Below, one piece after another: positions 18,828-28,044 of a stretch of 64,000 nt of DNA. The notes below the pieces were generated by a model. It did not search any database and had not been told where the DNA came from. It saw only the letters and a program-made list of their open reading frames with translations. The stretch is taken from assembly GCF_003143935.1 (NCBI RefSeq), contig NZ_QFRX01000001.1, forward strand, positions 7,537,400 through 7,601,399, written 5' to 3'. How positions within the stretch are numbered: the stretch's first letter is position 1; each line of letters starts with the position of its first letter. This DNA comes from Streptomyces sp. Act143. GTDB lineage: Bacteria > Actinomycetota > Actinomycetes > Streptomycetales > Streptomycetaceae. The position numbers and the translations under genes are program-made.

Positions 18828-19220
18828 GTGCTCGAACTCACCATGGCCGCCGTCTCCGCGGCGGAGGAGGGTGCCACGGCCGGCATGCTCATGGCCGACG
18901 CACCGAGCGAGCCGGGCGCGCTGCTGCGGGTGGGCCGCGACAAGTCCGTGTGCCGGCTCGCGACGCCCGACGACTGGCTGTTCGTCTCCCGGGTCCACCT
19001 GGAGTTCCTGTGCGGGCCGGAGGGGACCTGGCAGGTGACGTGGCTGCGCGGGTCGCAGGCCGAGCCGTCCAGTGAAGTGCGCCTGACGGTCGGGGAGTAC
19101 GCCCAGCCGCTCGCCTACGGCGGGACCGTGGCGCTGCCCCGGGGCGGCAGCGGCGAGATCGTCGTCGTGGACCGCACCGCCCCGCGCAGCGTCAACGTCG
19201 GCTTCTACCACGAGGTCTGA
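18828..19220 (+). CDS. Small FHA-like domain protein
   Basis: 130 residues from GTG 18828, with AAGGGAG six nt upstream. The central part has the FHA pattern: LLRVGRDKSVCRLATPDDWLFVSRVHLEFLCGPEGTWQVTWL (G-R, then S-R-x-H), ending in strands of EIVVVDRTAP. The S-R-V-H block is the pThr-binding loop. A lone FHA domain implies an adaptor for a Ser/Thr kinase partner, none of which is adjacent. Confidence in the fold is moderate, since strands are short. Confidence 0.75.
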   Translation: MLELTMAAVSAAEEGATAGMLMADAPSEPGALLRVGRDKSVCRLATPDDWLFVSRVHLEFLCGPEGTWQVTWLRGSQAEPSSEVRLTVGEYAQPLAYGGTVALPRGGSGEIVVVDRTAPRSVNVGFYHEV

Positions 19221-19231
19221 GGCGAGGGGGG

Positions 19232-19900
19232 CTACGCCAGCACGCGCGCCAGCGCGAAGCCGTCGTAGCCCTTCGCCCCCACCGTCTGGATCGCCGTTGC
19301 GCTCAACCGCGGGTGGGAGCCGAGGAGTTCGATGGCGGCACGGGTGCCGATGACGTCGGGGTCGGCGCTGTCCGGGTCGGCGACCCGGCCGCCCCGTACG
19401 ACGTTGTCCACGATGATCAGGCTGCCCGCGCGGGTCAGCTTCAGCGCCCACTCCACGTAGTGCGGGTTGTTCGCCTTGTCGGCGTCGATGAAGACCAGGT
19501 CGAAGGGGGCCGGAGCCTCGTCGGCCAGGCGGGGCAGGGAGTCGAGGGCCGGACCGACGCGGATCTCGACGACCTTGTCCAGACCGGCCCGCGCGATGTT
19601 GCGGCCCGCGACCTCGGCGTGCCGCGGGCTGTACTCCAGGGAGATCAGCCGGCCGTCGGCGGGCAGGGCGCGGGCCAGCCAGATGGTGCTGTAGCCGCCG
19701 AGGGTGCCGATCTCCAGGATCTGCCGGGCGCCCTGGACGCACGCCAGGAGGTGCAGCAGCTTGCCCTGCGGGCCGGTGACGGCGACCGGCGGGAGTCCGG
19801 CCGTCTCGCTGTCCCGTACCGCGGCGTGCAGTGCTTCGTCGTCGGGCGCCAGATGGGTGGCGAAGTAGCTGTCCACGGCGTCCCAGCGCGACTCGCTCAT
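19232..19900 (-). CDS. Class I SAM-dependent O-methyltransferase (family 3, CCoAOMT-like)
   Basis: 222 residues. The SAM-binding motif I is ILEIGTLGGYSTIWLARAL; the acidic loop is ISLEYSPRHAEVAGRNI; the metal/catalytic motif is FDLVFIDADKANNPHYVEWALKLTRAGSLIIVDNVVRGG, with Asp ligands typical of Mg2+-dependent catechol-type O-methyltransferases. The N-terminal PPVAVTGPQGKLLHLLA also fits family 3. The acceptor is unknown. GAGG precedes the ATG; upstream runs DUF2330 in the same direction. Confidence 0.9.
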   Translation of the reverse strand: MSESRWDAVDSYFATHLAPDDEALHAAVRDSETAGLPPVAVTGPQGKLLHLLACVQGARQILEIGTLGGYSTIWLARALPADGRLISLEYSPRHAEVAGRNIARAGLDKVVEIRVGPALDSLPRLADEAPAPFDLVFIDADKANNPHYVEWALKLTRAGSLIIVDNVVRGGRVADPDSADPDVIGTRAAIELLGSHPRLSATAIQTVGAKGYDGFALARVLA

Positions 19901-19935
19901 ACGACCTCATTCGTCAGGGTAATTAGTGGTGCTAA

Positions 19936-21090
19936 CTAGGAGACCTGACGAACATAGGTGTCCGGCGGCTCCCCGGCGACCGATTTCGCCGGGCGCCGGG
20001 AGTGTCGTACGACGAGCAGGGCGACGGCCGCCGTGAGCGCGGCCAGGGTGCCCGCGACCGTCAGCAGCCAGGCCGGGACCCCGGCCACCGTGCGCAGCCG
20101 GTCCTCGTAGATCACCTGCTGGAAGGCGGTGTCGGCGGCGGCCCGGCGCAGGGTGTGGTCGCCGTCGATCAGGGACGGGGCCGGGAACTCCTGGCCGATC
20201 GCCGTCAGGAACGGGGTGCCGGACGTCAGCTCGGCCAGCGGGCTGCCCCGCTCCGGCGCGATCCGCCCGGCGAAGGTGACGCGGGGGCGGGAGCCGCCGA
20301 GGGCGGAGGCCGGTTCCATGCGGTGCGCGGCCAGGACGTACAGGCCCAGCGACTGGGGTGTCCGGGCGAGGCGGGACAGGCGCATCGGGTAGACCGGCTC
20401 GTCGGCCGCGAAGGACAGGCTCAGCGGGTCCAGGGTGCCCCGCAGGGACGTGTTCGCGGTCTCGGGGGCCAGCCGGACCGCCACGTACTCCCAGCGGCGG
20501 GCCACATACGGCTGGAGGGCGGTGCTCAGGAGCGGCGGGAGGCGGAAGCCGTTCGCGGTCAGCCAGCCGCCGAGGGCGTCGGGATCGGTGGCGGTGAGCC
20601 GGGCCACGTCGAAGGGGCCCAGCTTCTGGCGGCCGACCACACTCACCCCGGGCGCCGCGCCCGCGCCGGGCGGGGGCGCGCCCGCGTCCCGGCCGCCGCC
20701 GGAGACCAGCGGCCAGTCGCCGTCCTGCGGCCAGAAGTGGTGGCGGGTGCGGTGCACGGGCGCGGTGGCCGCGTCGAGCGCGTCGAAGAGGGCGGGGTCG
20801 CCGAGCCGCACGTCCGCGCGGTGCGGGACCGGCATGATCCAGGCGGCCCGGTCGCTGTCGCCGTCGACCGTCAGCCGCATCACGATCCGCTCCCGGCGGC
20901 CGTCCCAGCGCAGCACCGACTCCTCGCGCGCCACGCCGATCCGCCGGGCGGTGTCCGGGACCATGGCGCCGCAGCCGCACGCGTACGCCGGGGCGACCAG
21001 GGCGCCGACCTGGGTGGCCAGCAGGGCCAGGACGACCGCGAGCAGACGGCGGCGCGCCCGGCCTCTCAGGGAGCCGACCGCATCGACCAT
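19936..21090 (-). CDS. DUF2330 exported membrane protein
   Basis: 384 residues. Signal peptide RRRLLAVVLALLATQVGALVAPAYACGCGAMV, with the family's CGCG after cleavage; DUF2330 body (REESVLRWDGRRERIVMRLTV, AAWIMPVPHRADVRLGDPALFDAL, FWPQDGDWPLVSGG, GWLTANGFRLPPLL, YVAVRLAP, PVYPMRLSRLA), and a C-terminal transmembrane helix (AWLLTVAGTLAALTAAVALLVV) with a short basic tail. So it is anchored with the bulk outside. Function unknown. Confidence 0.88.
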   Translation of the reverse strand: MVDAVGSLRGRARRRLLAVVLALLATQVGALVAPAYACGCGAMVPDTARRIGVAREESVLRWDGRRERIVMRLTVDGDSDRAAWIMPVPHRADVRLGDPALFDALDAATAPVHRTRHHFWPQDGDWPLVSGGGRDAGAPPPGAGAAPGVSVVGRQKLGPFDVARLTATDPDALGGWLTANGFRLPPLLSTALQPYVARRWEYVAVRLAPETANTSLRGTLDPLSLSFAADEPVYPMRLSRLARTPQSLGLYVLAAHRMEPASALGGSRPRVTFAGRIAPERGSPLAELTSGTPFLTAIGQEFPAPSLIDGDHTLRRAAADTAFQQVIYEDRLRTVAGVPAWLLTVAGTLAALTAAVALLVVRHSRRPAKSVAGEPPDTYVRQVS

Positions 21091-21369
21091 GTCCCCCCAC
21101 CCCTCCGCCGCGCGTTCGCCGGGCCTTCAGACGGTTACGCGGAGCATACGGGTCCGCGCTTTGTAGCTACGTAAGTGATCCACCGGGCGCTCAGCGGGGC
21201 GGTGCACGGTGGGGCGGACTATCGTCATTCGGACAAATGCAGGACGGGCGTCAGGTGATACGGAACCGCCTGCGTCTCTTCTCCGGGGGGCGTGCGCGCC
21301 TCATAGGCTGCGCACGACAGACTTCGCGTATCGGACGTGAGGGACGAACGGGGCGGGAGGCCTGGGCGC

Positions 21370-23424
21370 GTGGCGAATGCGAACCCCAGCGGACGACCGG
21401 CGGAAGCGTTCGGAGCGACGGCCGTCGACACGGCCAGAGCGCGCCTGCGCGTGGCCAGATTCCTGCTGTGGGTGGTCGCCGCGATACTCGCCGTCCGGCA
21501 GGTGGCCGTCGTCCTCAGTACCCCCAGCGGGGAGCGGCTGACGGACCTGGAGACCTGGGTCGGCCCCGACGGCGTCCTCCATGTGAAGGGTTCGCTCTAC
21601 GACTCGACGGAGTTCACCGGCACGCCGTTCGGCGGACTCGTCCTCAAACCGCTCACCAAGGCCGCCGAGCAGGCCCTCGGCTGGGGCTGGACCTTCGGCA
21701 CCCTGCTGCTGGTCGCCGCACTCGGGCTCGTCGTCGCGCGGGCGCTGCCTCAGCCGGTGAACAGACGTACGGCGTTCTTCGCCGCCCCGGTCGCGATCAG
21801 CCTGCTGATGCTGTCGCTGCCGGTCCGCAACACGCTGTATCTCGGGCAGACCAGCATCATGCCGGTGCTGCTGGTACTGGTCGGGTGCTTCGTCGTGCGC
21901 GGGCAGCGGGCGGGCGGCCTGCTGATCGGCCTGGCCGCGGCGCTCCAGCCGACGGTGCTGCTGTTCGCCGGGCTGCTGTGGTTCACCGGGCGGCGGCCGG
22001 CCGCGCTGACCACCGGGATCACGTTCGCGGCGAGCACGGCGCTGGCGTGGGCGGCGCTGCCGCACGACTCGTACACCTACTGGGTCCACCACCTGGCGGG
22101 CAGCGGCCTGGGCGGCGACGCGGACGACCTCGCCAACCAGTCGCTGCACGGGGCGCTGGTGCGCGCGGGACTGTCCGGCCCGACGGAGGTGGCGCTGTTC
22201 CTCGCACTGGGCGCGGCCGTCGCGGTGCTCGCCCTGCGCCGCGCCGTGCGCTACGCCCACGACGGACAGCTGCTGCTGGCCGTGGCGGTCACGGGCTGCG
22301 CGGCGATCCTCATCGCCCCGATGGCCTGGCAGCACCAGCTGCTGTGGGTGCTGCTCGCGGTGGTCGGCAGGGTCGGCAAGCGGGCCTCGGACCGCTATGT
22401 GTGGCCGGTCGCGGTGGTGCTGGTCATGACGCTGCCGACGAAGATGATCCTGCCGAACATGGCCTCGCTCCACCCCCTGCGGGACAACGTGATCATGCTC
22501 GCGGCGCTGGCCGCGGCGACGTTCGTGCCGTTCCTGCCGCGGACCTCGCCGCACTACCGGACCGCGGTCCCGACCGAGTACGCCGAGCCGGTCCCGGCCC
22601 GCTTCCGCCGCGTGCCGCTGCTGCCGTTCCTGAGGCGGGTGCTGACGCGTCCCAATCTGCTCCTGGAACTGCTGCTCATTCGTGTCACCTACGCCGCGTA
22701 CCAGAAGGTGCGGCTCGCGGCGACGGGCGGCAGCAACTCCGCGGGCCGGGCGCGGGCCGAGGAGCACGGGCAGCAGGTCCTGGACCTGGAGCGGCTGCTG
22801 CACATCGACATCGAGCACTGGGCCAACCACGCGGTCGTCAGGATCGACTGGATGCGGAACTTCTTCGACTTCTACTACACGTCGTTCCACTTCGTGGTCC
22901 CGCTGACGGTCCTCGGCGTCCTGTACTGGCGCCGCCCCGTCGACTACCGCTGGGCCCGCGCGTCCCTGGGCTTCGCCACGCTGCTCGCCCTGGTCGGCTT
23001 CTGGCTCTACCCGCTCGCCCCGCCCCGCCTGATGCCGTCCCTCGGCGTCATCGACACGGTCCACGGCGTCCAGGACTTCTCCCAGCCGGACTACGGCACG
23101 CTGACCGCGCTGACCAACCAGTACGCGGCGATGCCGTCGCTGCACTTCGGGTGGTCGCTGTGGTGCGGGGTGGTCATCGCGATCGTCGCGCCGAAGGCGT
23201 GGATGAAGGCGCTGGGGCTGCTGCACCCGTTCTTCACGGTGACGGCGATCGTGGCCACCGGAAACCACTGGGTGCTGGACGCGGTGGGCGGTGCGGTGGT
23301 GGTCGGTGCGGGCTTCGGGCTGTCGTATCTGTTCCAGGGGCCGCGGGCACGGACGGTGAAGGAGGCGGCCACGGACGGTCCGCGCGAGCGGGCGGACGCC
23401 GCCCGTACCCCCGGCAGCGGGTGA
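21370..23424 (+). CDS. Bifunctional GT87 mannosyltransferase-like / PAP2 phosphatase-like membrane protein
   Basis: 684 residues from GTG 21370 with GGGAGG 9 nt upstream (a GTG at 21337 is also open). Residues about 30-440 form a polytopic GT87/GT-C-like transferase (LYDSTEFTGTPFGGLVLKPL with early acidic loop, LYLGQTSIMPVLLVL, APMAWQHQLLWVLL). Residues about 480-660 are a PAP2-superfamily domain of the inositolphosphotransferase/Aur1 kind: DFYYTSFHFVVPL, AMPSLHFGWSLW and ATGNHWVLDAVGG carry the catalytic His/Asp. Both activities act on lipid-linked sugars at the outer face. The fusion is widespread in Streptomyces; its product is unknown. Confidence 0.88.
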   Translation: MANANPSGRPAEAFGATAVDTARARLRVARFLLWVVAAILAVRQVAVVLSTPSGERLTDLETWVGPDGVLHVKGSLYDSTEFTGTPFGGLVLKPLTKAAEQALGWGWTFGTLLLVAALGLVVARALPQPVNRRTAFFAAPVAISLLMLSLPVRNTLYLGQTSIMPVLLVLVGCFVVRGQRAGGLLIGLAAALQPTVLLFAGLLWFTGRRPAALTTGITFAASTALAWAALPHDSYTYWVHHLAGSGLGGDADDLANQSLHGALVRAGLSGPTEVALFLALGAAVAVLALRRAVRYAHDGQLLLAVAVTGCAAILIAPMAWQHQLLWVLLAVVGRVGKRASDRYVWPVAVVLVMTLPTKMILPNMASLHPLRDNVIMLAALAAATFVPFLPRTSPHYRTAVPTEYAEPVPARFRRVPLLPFLRRVLTRPNLLLELLLIRVTYAAYQKVRLAATGGSNSAGRARAEEHGQQVLDLERLLHIDIEHWANHAVVRIDWMRNFFDFYYTSFHFVVPLTVLGVLYWRRPVDYRWARASLGFATLLALVGFWLYPLAPPRLMPSLGVIDTVHGVQDFSQPDYGTLTALTNQYAAMPSLHFGWSLWCGVVIAIVAPKAWMKALGLLHPFFTVTAIVATGNHWVLDAVGGAVVVGAGFGLSYLFQGPRARTVKEAATDGPRERADAARTPGSG

Positions 23425-23464
23425 CAGCCCGCCCCCGCGGGGGTGCAATGGGGGCGGAGGCGCC

Positions 23465-25132
23465 ATGGAAGCGGACGCGGAGCTCGACCAGGGACGCCAC
23501 GCCCGCACCCGGCAGGCGTGGGCGGAGGCGTACACGCTGCTCGGCCGGGCCGACACGGTACGGCCCCTCGGCGCCGCCGACGTCGAGGCGCTCGCCGAGG
23601 CCGCCGACATGCTCGGGCGCGGCGAGGACGCGGTGGCCCTCCTGCGCCGGGCCTTCGCGGCCTACGCCGGGGACGGCGACGTCGGGGCCGCGCTGCGCTG
23701 CGCGTACTGGCTGTGCAAGGGCCTCGCCTGGGGCGGGGACCTCGCGCAGTCCGGCGCCTGGCTGGCCCGCGCCAAACGGCTGGCGGCCACCGAGCCCGAC
23801 TGCCCGCAGTGCGGGTATCTGACGATGCTGGAAGCCGAACTGCACTTCCGCGCGGGCGAACACGCCGAGATGCTCACGCTCGCCCGGCGGCTCGCCGCGC
23901 GTGTCGGCCCCGACGCGGACCCCGACCTCGTGGCCGGCACGGCGATGACGCTCGGCCTCGCCCTGATCGGCAACGGCGATGTCGCGGGCGGCCTCGCCCA
24001 GCTCGACGAGGCCATGGTCGTCGTCGCCGACGGCCGGCCCTCGGCACGCTGCATCGGCATGACGTACTGCGTCGTCATCGGCACCTGCCAGGAACTCCAG
24101 GAACTGCGCCGCGCCCAGGAGTGGGCCAAGGCACTCGCGCGGTGGTGCGCCGCCCAGCCCGACTTCAGCGGCGCCTACCGCGGGCTGTGCCGGGTGCACC
24201 GGGCCGCGCTCCTCCAGCTCGGCGGGGCATGGCCGGAAGCGGTCCGCGAGGCACGGCTGGCCTGCGCCCAGCTCACCGCCGGGTACGGCGAGGTGGTCGC
24301 GGGCAGCGCCTACTACCAACTGGCCGAGCTGCACCGGCTGCGCGGCGAGTACGACGAGGCCGAACAGGCATACCGGGACACCTTGCGGCACGGCTGGGAC
24401 ACCCAGCCCGGCCTGGCCCTCCTGCGGCTGGCCCAGGACCGCCCCGCCCCGGCCGCGGCGGCGATCCGCCGGGCCCTGGCGGAGACCACGGACCCGATGA
24501 GAAGGGCGCGGCTGCTGCCGGCGGCGGTGGAGATCCTCCTGGCGGAGGCCGACGGCGGTGTTCCCGGTGAGGCCCGCCGCGCCGCCGACGAGCTCGCCGC
24601 CGTCGCCGGTTCCCAGAGCATCGCCGCGCTGCACCTCATGGCCTGCCAGGCCCGCGGCGCCGTGCTGCTCGCGGACGGGGCGGCGGGGGAGGCGCTGGCG
24701 GTGCTGCGGGAGGCCGGGCGCGGGTGGCGGGAACTCGACGTGCCCTACGAGGCCGCCCGGGTGGGGGTGCTGGTGGCGCTGGCCTGCCGGGCGCTCGGGG
24801 ACGAGGACTGCGCGGCGCTGGAGCTGGACGCGGCCCGGCAGGCGTTCGCGCGGCTCGGGGCGCTGCCGGACGTGCGGCGGGTGGAGCGGCTCGTGGGCGC
24901 CGGTACCGGCACCGACCGGCGGTCCCTGCTCTCGCCCCGCGAGCTGGAGGTCGTACGGCTGCTCGCGCAGGGGCGGACCAATCACGCCATCGCCGCGGAG
25001 CTGGTCCTCAGCGAGAAGACCGTCGCCCGGCACATCAGCAACATCTTCGCCAAGCTCGACCTCGGATCGCGTACCGCTGTCGCGGCGTACGCCTTCGCGC
25101 ACGGGCTGGCGCGACCGGGGCCCTCCGCCTGA
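23465..25132 (+). CDS. TPR-containing LuxR-family transcriptional regulator
   Basis: 555 residues. Residues about 10-470 are helical TPR-like repeats (ARTRQAWAEAYTLLGRADTVRPL, ARCIGMTYCVVIGTC, YYQLAELHRLRGEYDEAEQAYRDTLRH). The C-terminus is a LuxR HTH: LSPRELEVVRLLAQGRTNHAIAAELVLSEKTVARHISNIFAKLDLGSRTAVAAYAFAHGL. No NTPase domain precedes it, unlike LAL regulators. It is likely to control the neighbouring monooxygenase, which follows in the same direction after 93 nt. Confidence 0.88.
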   Translation: MEADAELDQGRHARTRQAWAEAYTLLGRADTVRPLGAADVEALAEAADMLGRGEDAVALLRRAFAAYAGDGDVGAALRCAYWLCKGLAWGGDLAQSGAWLARAKRLAATEPDCPQCGYLTMLEAELHFRAGEHAEMLTLARRLAARVGPDADPDLVAGTAMTLGLALIGNGDVAGGLAQLDEAMVVVADGRPSARCIGMTYCVVIGTCQELQELRRAQEWAKALARWCAAQPDFSGAYRGLCRVHRAALLQLGGAWPEAVREARLACAQLTAGYGEVVAGSAYYQLAELHRLRGEYDEAEQAYRDTLRHGWDTQPGLALLRLAQDRPAPAAAAIRRALAETTDPMRRARLLPAAVEILLAEADGGVPGEARRAADELAAVAGSQSIAALHLMACQARGAVLLADGAAGEALAVLREAGRGWRELDVPYEAARVGVLVALACRALGDEDCAALELDAARQAFARLGALPDVRRVERLVGAGTGTDRRSLLSPRELEVVRLLAQGRTNHAIAAELVLSEKTVARHISNIFAKLDLGSRTAVAAYAFAHGLARPGPSA

Positions 25133-25225
25133 AGCACCCGCTGCGCAGAAGCACCCATGCCCGGCGTCCGGGATTGGGCATTCCTGTCGATGTGCGCACC
25201 CCCGCCCCGCCCGCAGCATCGAAGC

Positions 25226-25432
25226 GTGTCCGATGACGCGCTCACCCTCCGCGAACAGGTGCGAACGGCCCGGCTGAGGTACGCCGACAGCGCCGCCGAG
25301 CTCGGCACCCTGCTCCGGCTGCGCGGTGAACTCGCGGCGGCCGAGAGGCTGTTGCGGCAGGCCGTGGCGATCTACGAGGCCGAGCGCGGGACCCGGACGG
25401 ACGACGACCGAGGCACCGAGGAGCCGGCATGA
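25226..25432 (+). CDS. Small TPR-like protein coupled to the flavin monooxygenase
   Basis: 68 residues from GTG 25226 (MSDDALTLREQVRTARLRYADSAAELGTLLRLRGELAAAERLLRQAVAIYEAERG). It is one TPR-like helix pair with charged ends. The end overlaps the next start by ATGA (4 nt), so the two are coupled. An upstream ATG at 25157 has a Pro/Cys-rich extension without coding character. Function unknown, maybe adaptor or activator for the monooxygenase. Confidence 0.6.
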   Translation: MSDDALTLREQVRTARLRYADSAAELGTLLRLRGELAAAERLLRQAVAIYEAERGTRTDDDRGTEEPA

Positions 25433-26562
25433 ACACCGAACACATCGAGACCGTCATCATCGGCGGCGGCCAGGCCGGCCTCGCCACGGGGTACCACCTG
25501 GCCCGCGCCGGACGCCCGTTCGTGATCCTGGAGGCGGGGGAGCGCATCGGCGACAGCTGGCGGCAGCGCTGGGACTCCCTGCGGCTGTTCAGCCCCGCCC
25601 GCTTCGACGGACTGCCCGGGCTGCCCTACCCGGGACCCGGCTGGGCGTTCCCGACCCGCGAGGAGTTCGCCGACTACCTCCAGGTCTACGCCGCCCGGGC
25701 CGGACTCCCGGTGCGGACCGGGATCCGGGTGCGGCGGCTGTCGTACGACGGCACGCGCTACCTCGTGGAGACCGACGGCGACCTGCGCTACGAGGCCGCG
25801 AACGTCGTCGTCGCCGCCGGGTACGACCGGCTGCCCAAGATGCCGCCGTTCGCGGGTGAACTCGCGCCGGGCATCACGCAGGTGCACGCCGTCGACTATC
25901 GCAACCCCGGCCAGTTGCGGGACGGTCCCGTCCTGGTCGTCGGGGCCGGGAACTCGGGGGCGGACATTGCCGTCGAGCTGGCGGCGAGCCACCGGGTCCT
26001 GCTGTCCGGGGCGCACCCGGGGCAGATCCCGTGGCGGATCGAACGCCGGGCCGCCCGGCTGCTGACGCCGGTGCTGTTCTTCCTCTTCCGCAACGTCCTG
26101 ACGGTACGCACGCCGATGGGCCGCAAGGTGCGGCCGAAGGTGCTGGCGCACAGTGCCCCGCTGATCCGGGTGAAGTCGGCCGATCTGAAGGCGGCGGGCG
26201 TCGAGCGGGTGGGCCGTACCGTCGGGGTGCGCGACGGGCTGCCGGAACTCGCGGACGGGCGGCGGGCCGAGGTGGCGAACGTGGTGTGGTGCACGGGCTT
26301 CCGGCCGGACGTCTCCTGGATCGACCTGCCGGTCTTCGACGAGGACGGCGAACCGGCGCAACGGCGGGGCGTGGTCCCCGCACAGCCCGGGCTGTACTTC
26401 GTGGGGCGGCTGTTCCAGTACGCGCTGGCCTCGTCGATGATCCAGGGCGTGGGCCGGGACGCCGGGCATGTCGCCCGGCACCTCTGTGCCCGGCCGGTGG
26501 CGGCCGCCACGGCTTGCGCGCCGGACGCGGTGGGCCTCGGGGGAGGCAGGAACGGGGCGTGA
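25429..26562 (+). CDS. Flavin-containing monooxygenase / FAD-NAD(P)-dependent oxidoreductase
   Basis: 377 residues. FAD-binding GxGxxG motif: VIIGGGQAGLATGYHLARAG (residues 9-28). Middle: WDSLRLFSPARFDGLPGLPYPG, as in small FMO-like oxidases. Second dinucleotide motif: VLVVGAGNSGADIAVELAASHRV (about residues 167-189). C-terminal: NVVWCTGFRPDVSWIDLPVF and GLYFVGRLFQYALASSMIQGVG. It resembles CzcO/FMO-type N- or S-monooxygenases. It ends facing the P450 gene, with a hairpin terminator between them. Confidence 0.88.
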   Translation: MNTEHIETVIIGGGQAGLATGYHLARAGRPFVILEAGERIGDSWRQRWDSLRLFSPARFDGLPGLPYPGPGWAFPTREEFADYLQVYAARAGLPVRTGIRVRRLSYDGTRYLVETDGDLRYEAANVVVAAGYDRLPKMPPFAGELAPGITQVHAVDYRNPGQLRDGPVLVVGAGNSGADIAVELAASHRVLLSGAHPGQIPWRIERRAARLLTPVLFFLFRNVLTVRTPMGRKVRPKVLAHSAPLIRVKSADLKAAGVERVGRTVGVRDGLPELADGRRAEVANVVWCTGFRPDVSWIDLPVFDEDGEPAQRRGVVPAQPGLYFVGRLFQYALASSMIQGVGRDAGHVARHLCARPVAAATACAPDAVGLGGGRNGA

Positions 26563-26598
26563 GGGACGGGAATGCTCCTGCCTCCCTCGGGTCCGGAC

Positions 26599-26628
26599 GG
26601 GCCGGCGGCGCCGGGAAGCCGCCGGCCC
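26599..26628. terminator. Bidirectional hairpin terminator
   Basis: GGGCCGGCGGC (26599-26609) pairs perfectly with GCCGCCGGCCC (26618-26628), loop of 8 nt. It is located between the convergent monooxygenase and P450 genes. Confidence 0.8.
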
Positions 26629-26660
26629 GGGACCAGGGGTTCATCTGCGGTCGTGGCGGT

Positions 26661-27896
26661 TCAGGCCATGCTGACCTGGAGTTCCTTGACGCCGTTGATC
26701 CACGCCGAGCGCAGGCGGCGGGGGTCGCCGGTCAGGACCAGGTTCGGCATCGCGTCGGCGATCGCGTTGAAGATCAGGTCGATCTCCAGCACGGCCAGGG
26801 ACTTGCCCAGGCAGTAGTGCGGGCCGCCGCCTCCGAAGCCGAGGTGGGGGTTGGGGTCGCGGGTGATGTCGAAGGTGTCGGGGTCGGTGAAGACCTCGGG
26901 GTCGTGGTTGGCGGAGGCGTAGAAGATGCCGACCCGGTCGCCCTTTCGGATCTGCTTGCCGCCGAGTTCGGTGTCCTGCGTCGCGGTGCGCTGGAAGGAG
27001 TTGACCGGGGTGGCCCAGCGGACGATCTCCTCCGCGGCCGTCGCCGGGCGCTCCGCCTTGTACCGCTCCCACTGGTCGGGGTGGGTGAGGAAGGCGTGCA
27101 TGCCGTGGGTGATGGCGTTGCGGGTGGTCTCGTTGCCCGCGACCGCCAGCATCAGCACGAAGAAGCCGAACTCGTCGGAGCCCAGGTTGCCTTCGTCCTC
27201 GGCGGCGACCAGCGTGGTCACGATGTCCTTCGCCGGGCACTGCTTGCGGTCGGCGGCCATGTTCATGGCGTAGGCGATCAGTTCGGTCGCCGACTCCTGG
27301 CCGACCTCCTCGGTGATCGCGTACTCGGGATCGTCGTACGAGATCATCTTGTTGGACCAGTCGAAGATCTTGGCCCGGTCGTCCTGCGGGATGCCGATGA
27401 GCTCGGCGATGGCCTGGAGGGGGAGTTCGCAGGCGACCTCGGTGACGAAGTCGAAGGAGCCGCGGCGGTCGCGGGCGTTCGCCGCGATGGCGCAGGCGCG
27501 GGCGCGGAGGTTGTCCTCCAGGGCGCGGATGGCGCGCGGGGTGAAGACGCGCTGGACGATGCTGCGGACACGGGTGTGCTCGGGCGGGTCCATGTTGAGC
27601 AGGATCAGACGCTGGGCGTCGATCGCGTCGCGCTCGATGTGCTCGTTGAAGCGGATGATCGCCGTGTTGAGGGTGGAGGAGAAGAGTTCGGGGTGCGTGG
27701 AGACGTACTTGACGTCCGCGTGCCGTGTCACCGCCCAGTAGCCGGCGTCCTGGAAACCGGCGACGTTGCCCGACTGGGGTATCCAGCGGACCGGTTCCAC
27801 CCGGCGCAGGGCGGCGAACTCCGGCAGCGGAACGCGCTGTTGCAGCAGATCGGGGTCGGTGAGGTCGAACCCGTCGGGGAGCTCTGGACAGGTCAT
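26661..27896 (-). CDS. Cytochrome P450, CYP125-like (steroid C26/27 monooxygenase)
   Basis: 411 residues. Haem motif FGGGGPHYCLG with the ligand Cys about 362; I-helix LAVAGNETTRNAITHGMHAF; K-helix EEIVR. The segments LPDGFDLTDP, LNMDPPEHTRVRSIVQRVFTPRA, ELPLQAIAELIGIPQDDRAKIFDWSNKM and FGFFVLMLAVAGNETTRN follow mycobacterial CYP125 closely as I remember it. CYP125 oxidises the side-chain terminus of cholesterol/cholestenone. The gene lies divergent from a FadA5-like thiolase, with two KstR-like boxes between. A ferredoxin donor may be the [3Fe-4S] protein at 45762. Confidence 0.85.
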   Translation of the reverse strand: MTCPELPDGFDLTDPDLLQQRVPLPEFAALRRVEPVRWIPQSGNVAGFQDAGYWAVTRHADVKYVSTHPELFSSTLNTAIIRFNEHIERDAIDAQRLILLNMDPPEHTRVRSIVQRVFTPRAIRALEDNLRARACAIAANARDRRGSFDFVTEVACELPLQAIAELIGIPQDDRAKIFDWSNKMISYDDPEYAITEEVGQESATELIAYAMNMAADRKQCPAKDIVTTLVAAEDEGNLGSDEFGFFVLMLAVAGNETTRNAITHGMHAFLTHPDQWERYKAERPATAAEEIVRWATPVNSFQRTATQDTELGGKQIRKGDRVGIFYASANHDPEVFTDPDTFDITRDPNPHLGFGGGGPHYCLGKSLAVLEIDLIFNAIADAMPNLVLTGDPRRLRSAWINGVKELQVSMA

Positions 27897-27968
27897 GGGG
27901 CAGCTCCAGCCGTGTTCCAGCCTTGCTCGGCGGTCTTCTGACGGTCCATCAGGTCGTGCCGTGAACGT

Positions 27969-27982
27969 AGTAACGGGTTCTA
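27969..27982 (-). promoter_or_regulatory. KstR-like operator upstream of the P450 gene
   Basis: AGTAACGGGTTCTA fits the KstR box TnnAACnnGTTnnA with one mismatch (first T is A). It lies 73 nt upstream of the P450 ATG. The same core AACGGGTT appears at 44117-44130. Operator by pattern only. Confidence 0.65.
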
Positions 27983-28044
27983 GAAGTAGCAAGAGGCGTG
28001 CACGACTCTTGCGGCGATGGACTCCCTGTCAGCAGACTGCACCT

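Noticed and set aside
21301-23610. A 769-codon minus-strand open frame opposite the GT87-PAP2 gene.
   Set aside because: No motif, repetitive Arg/Gln composition; the opposite strand encodes a recognisable protein.
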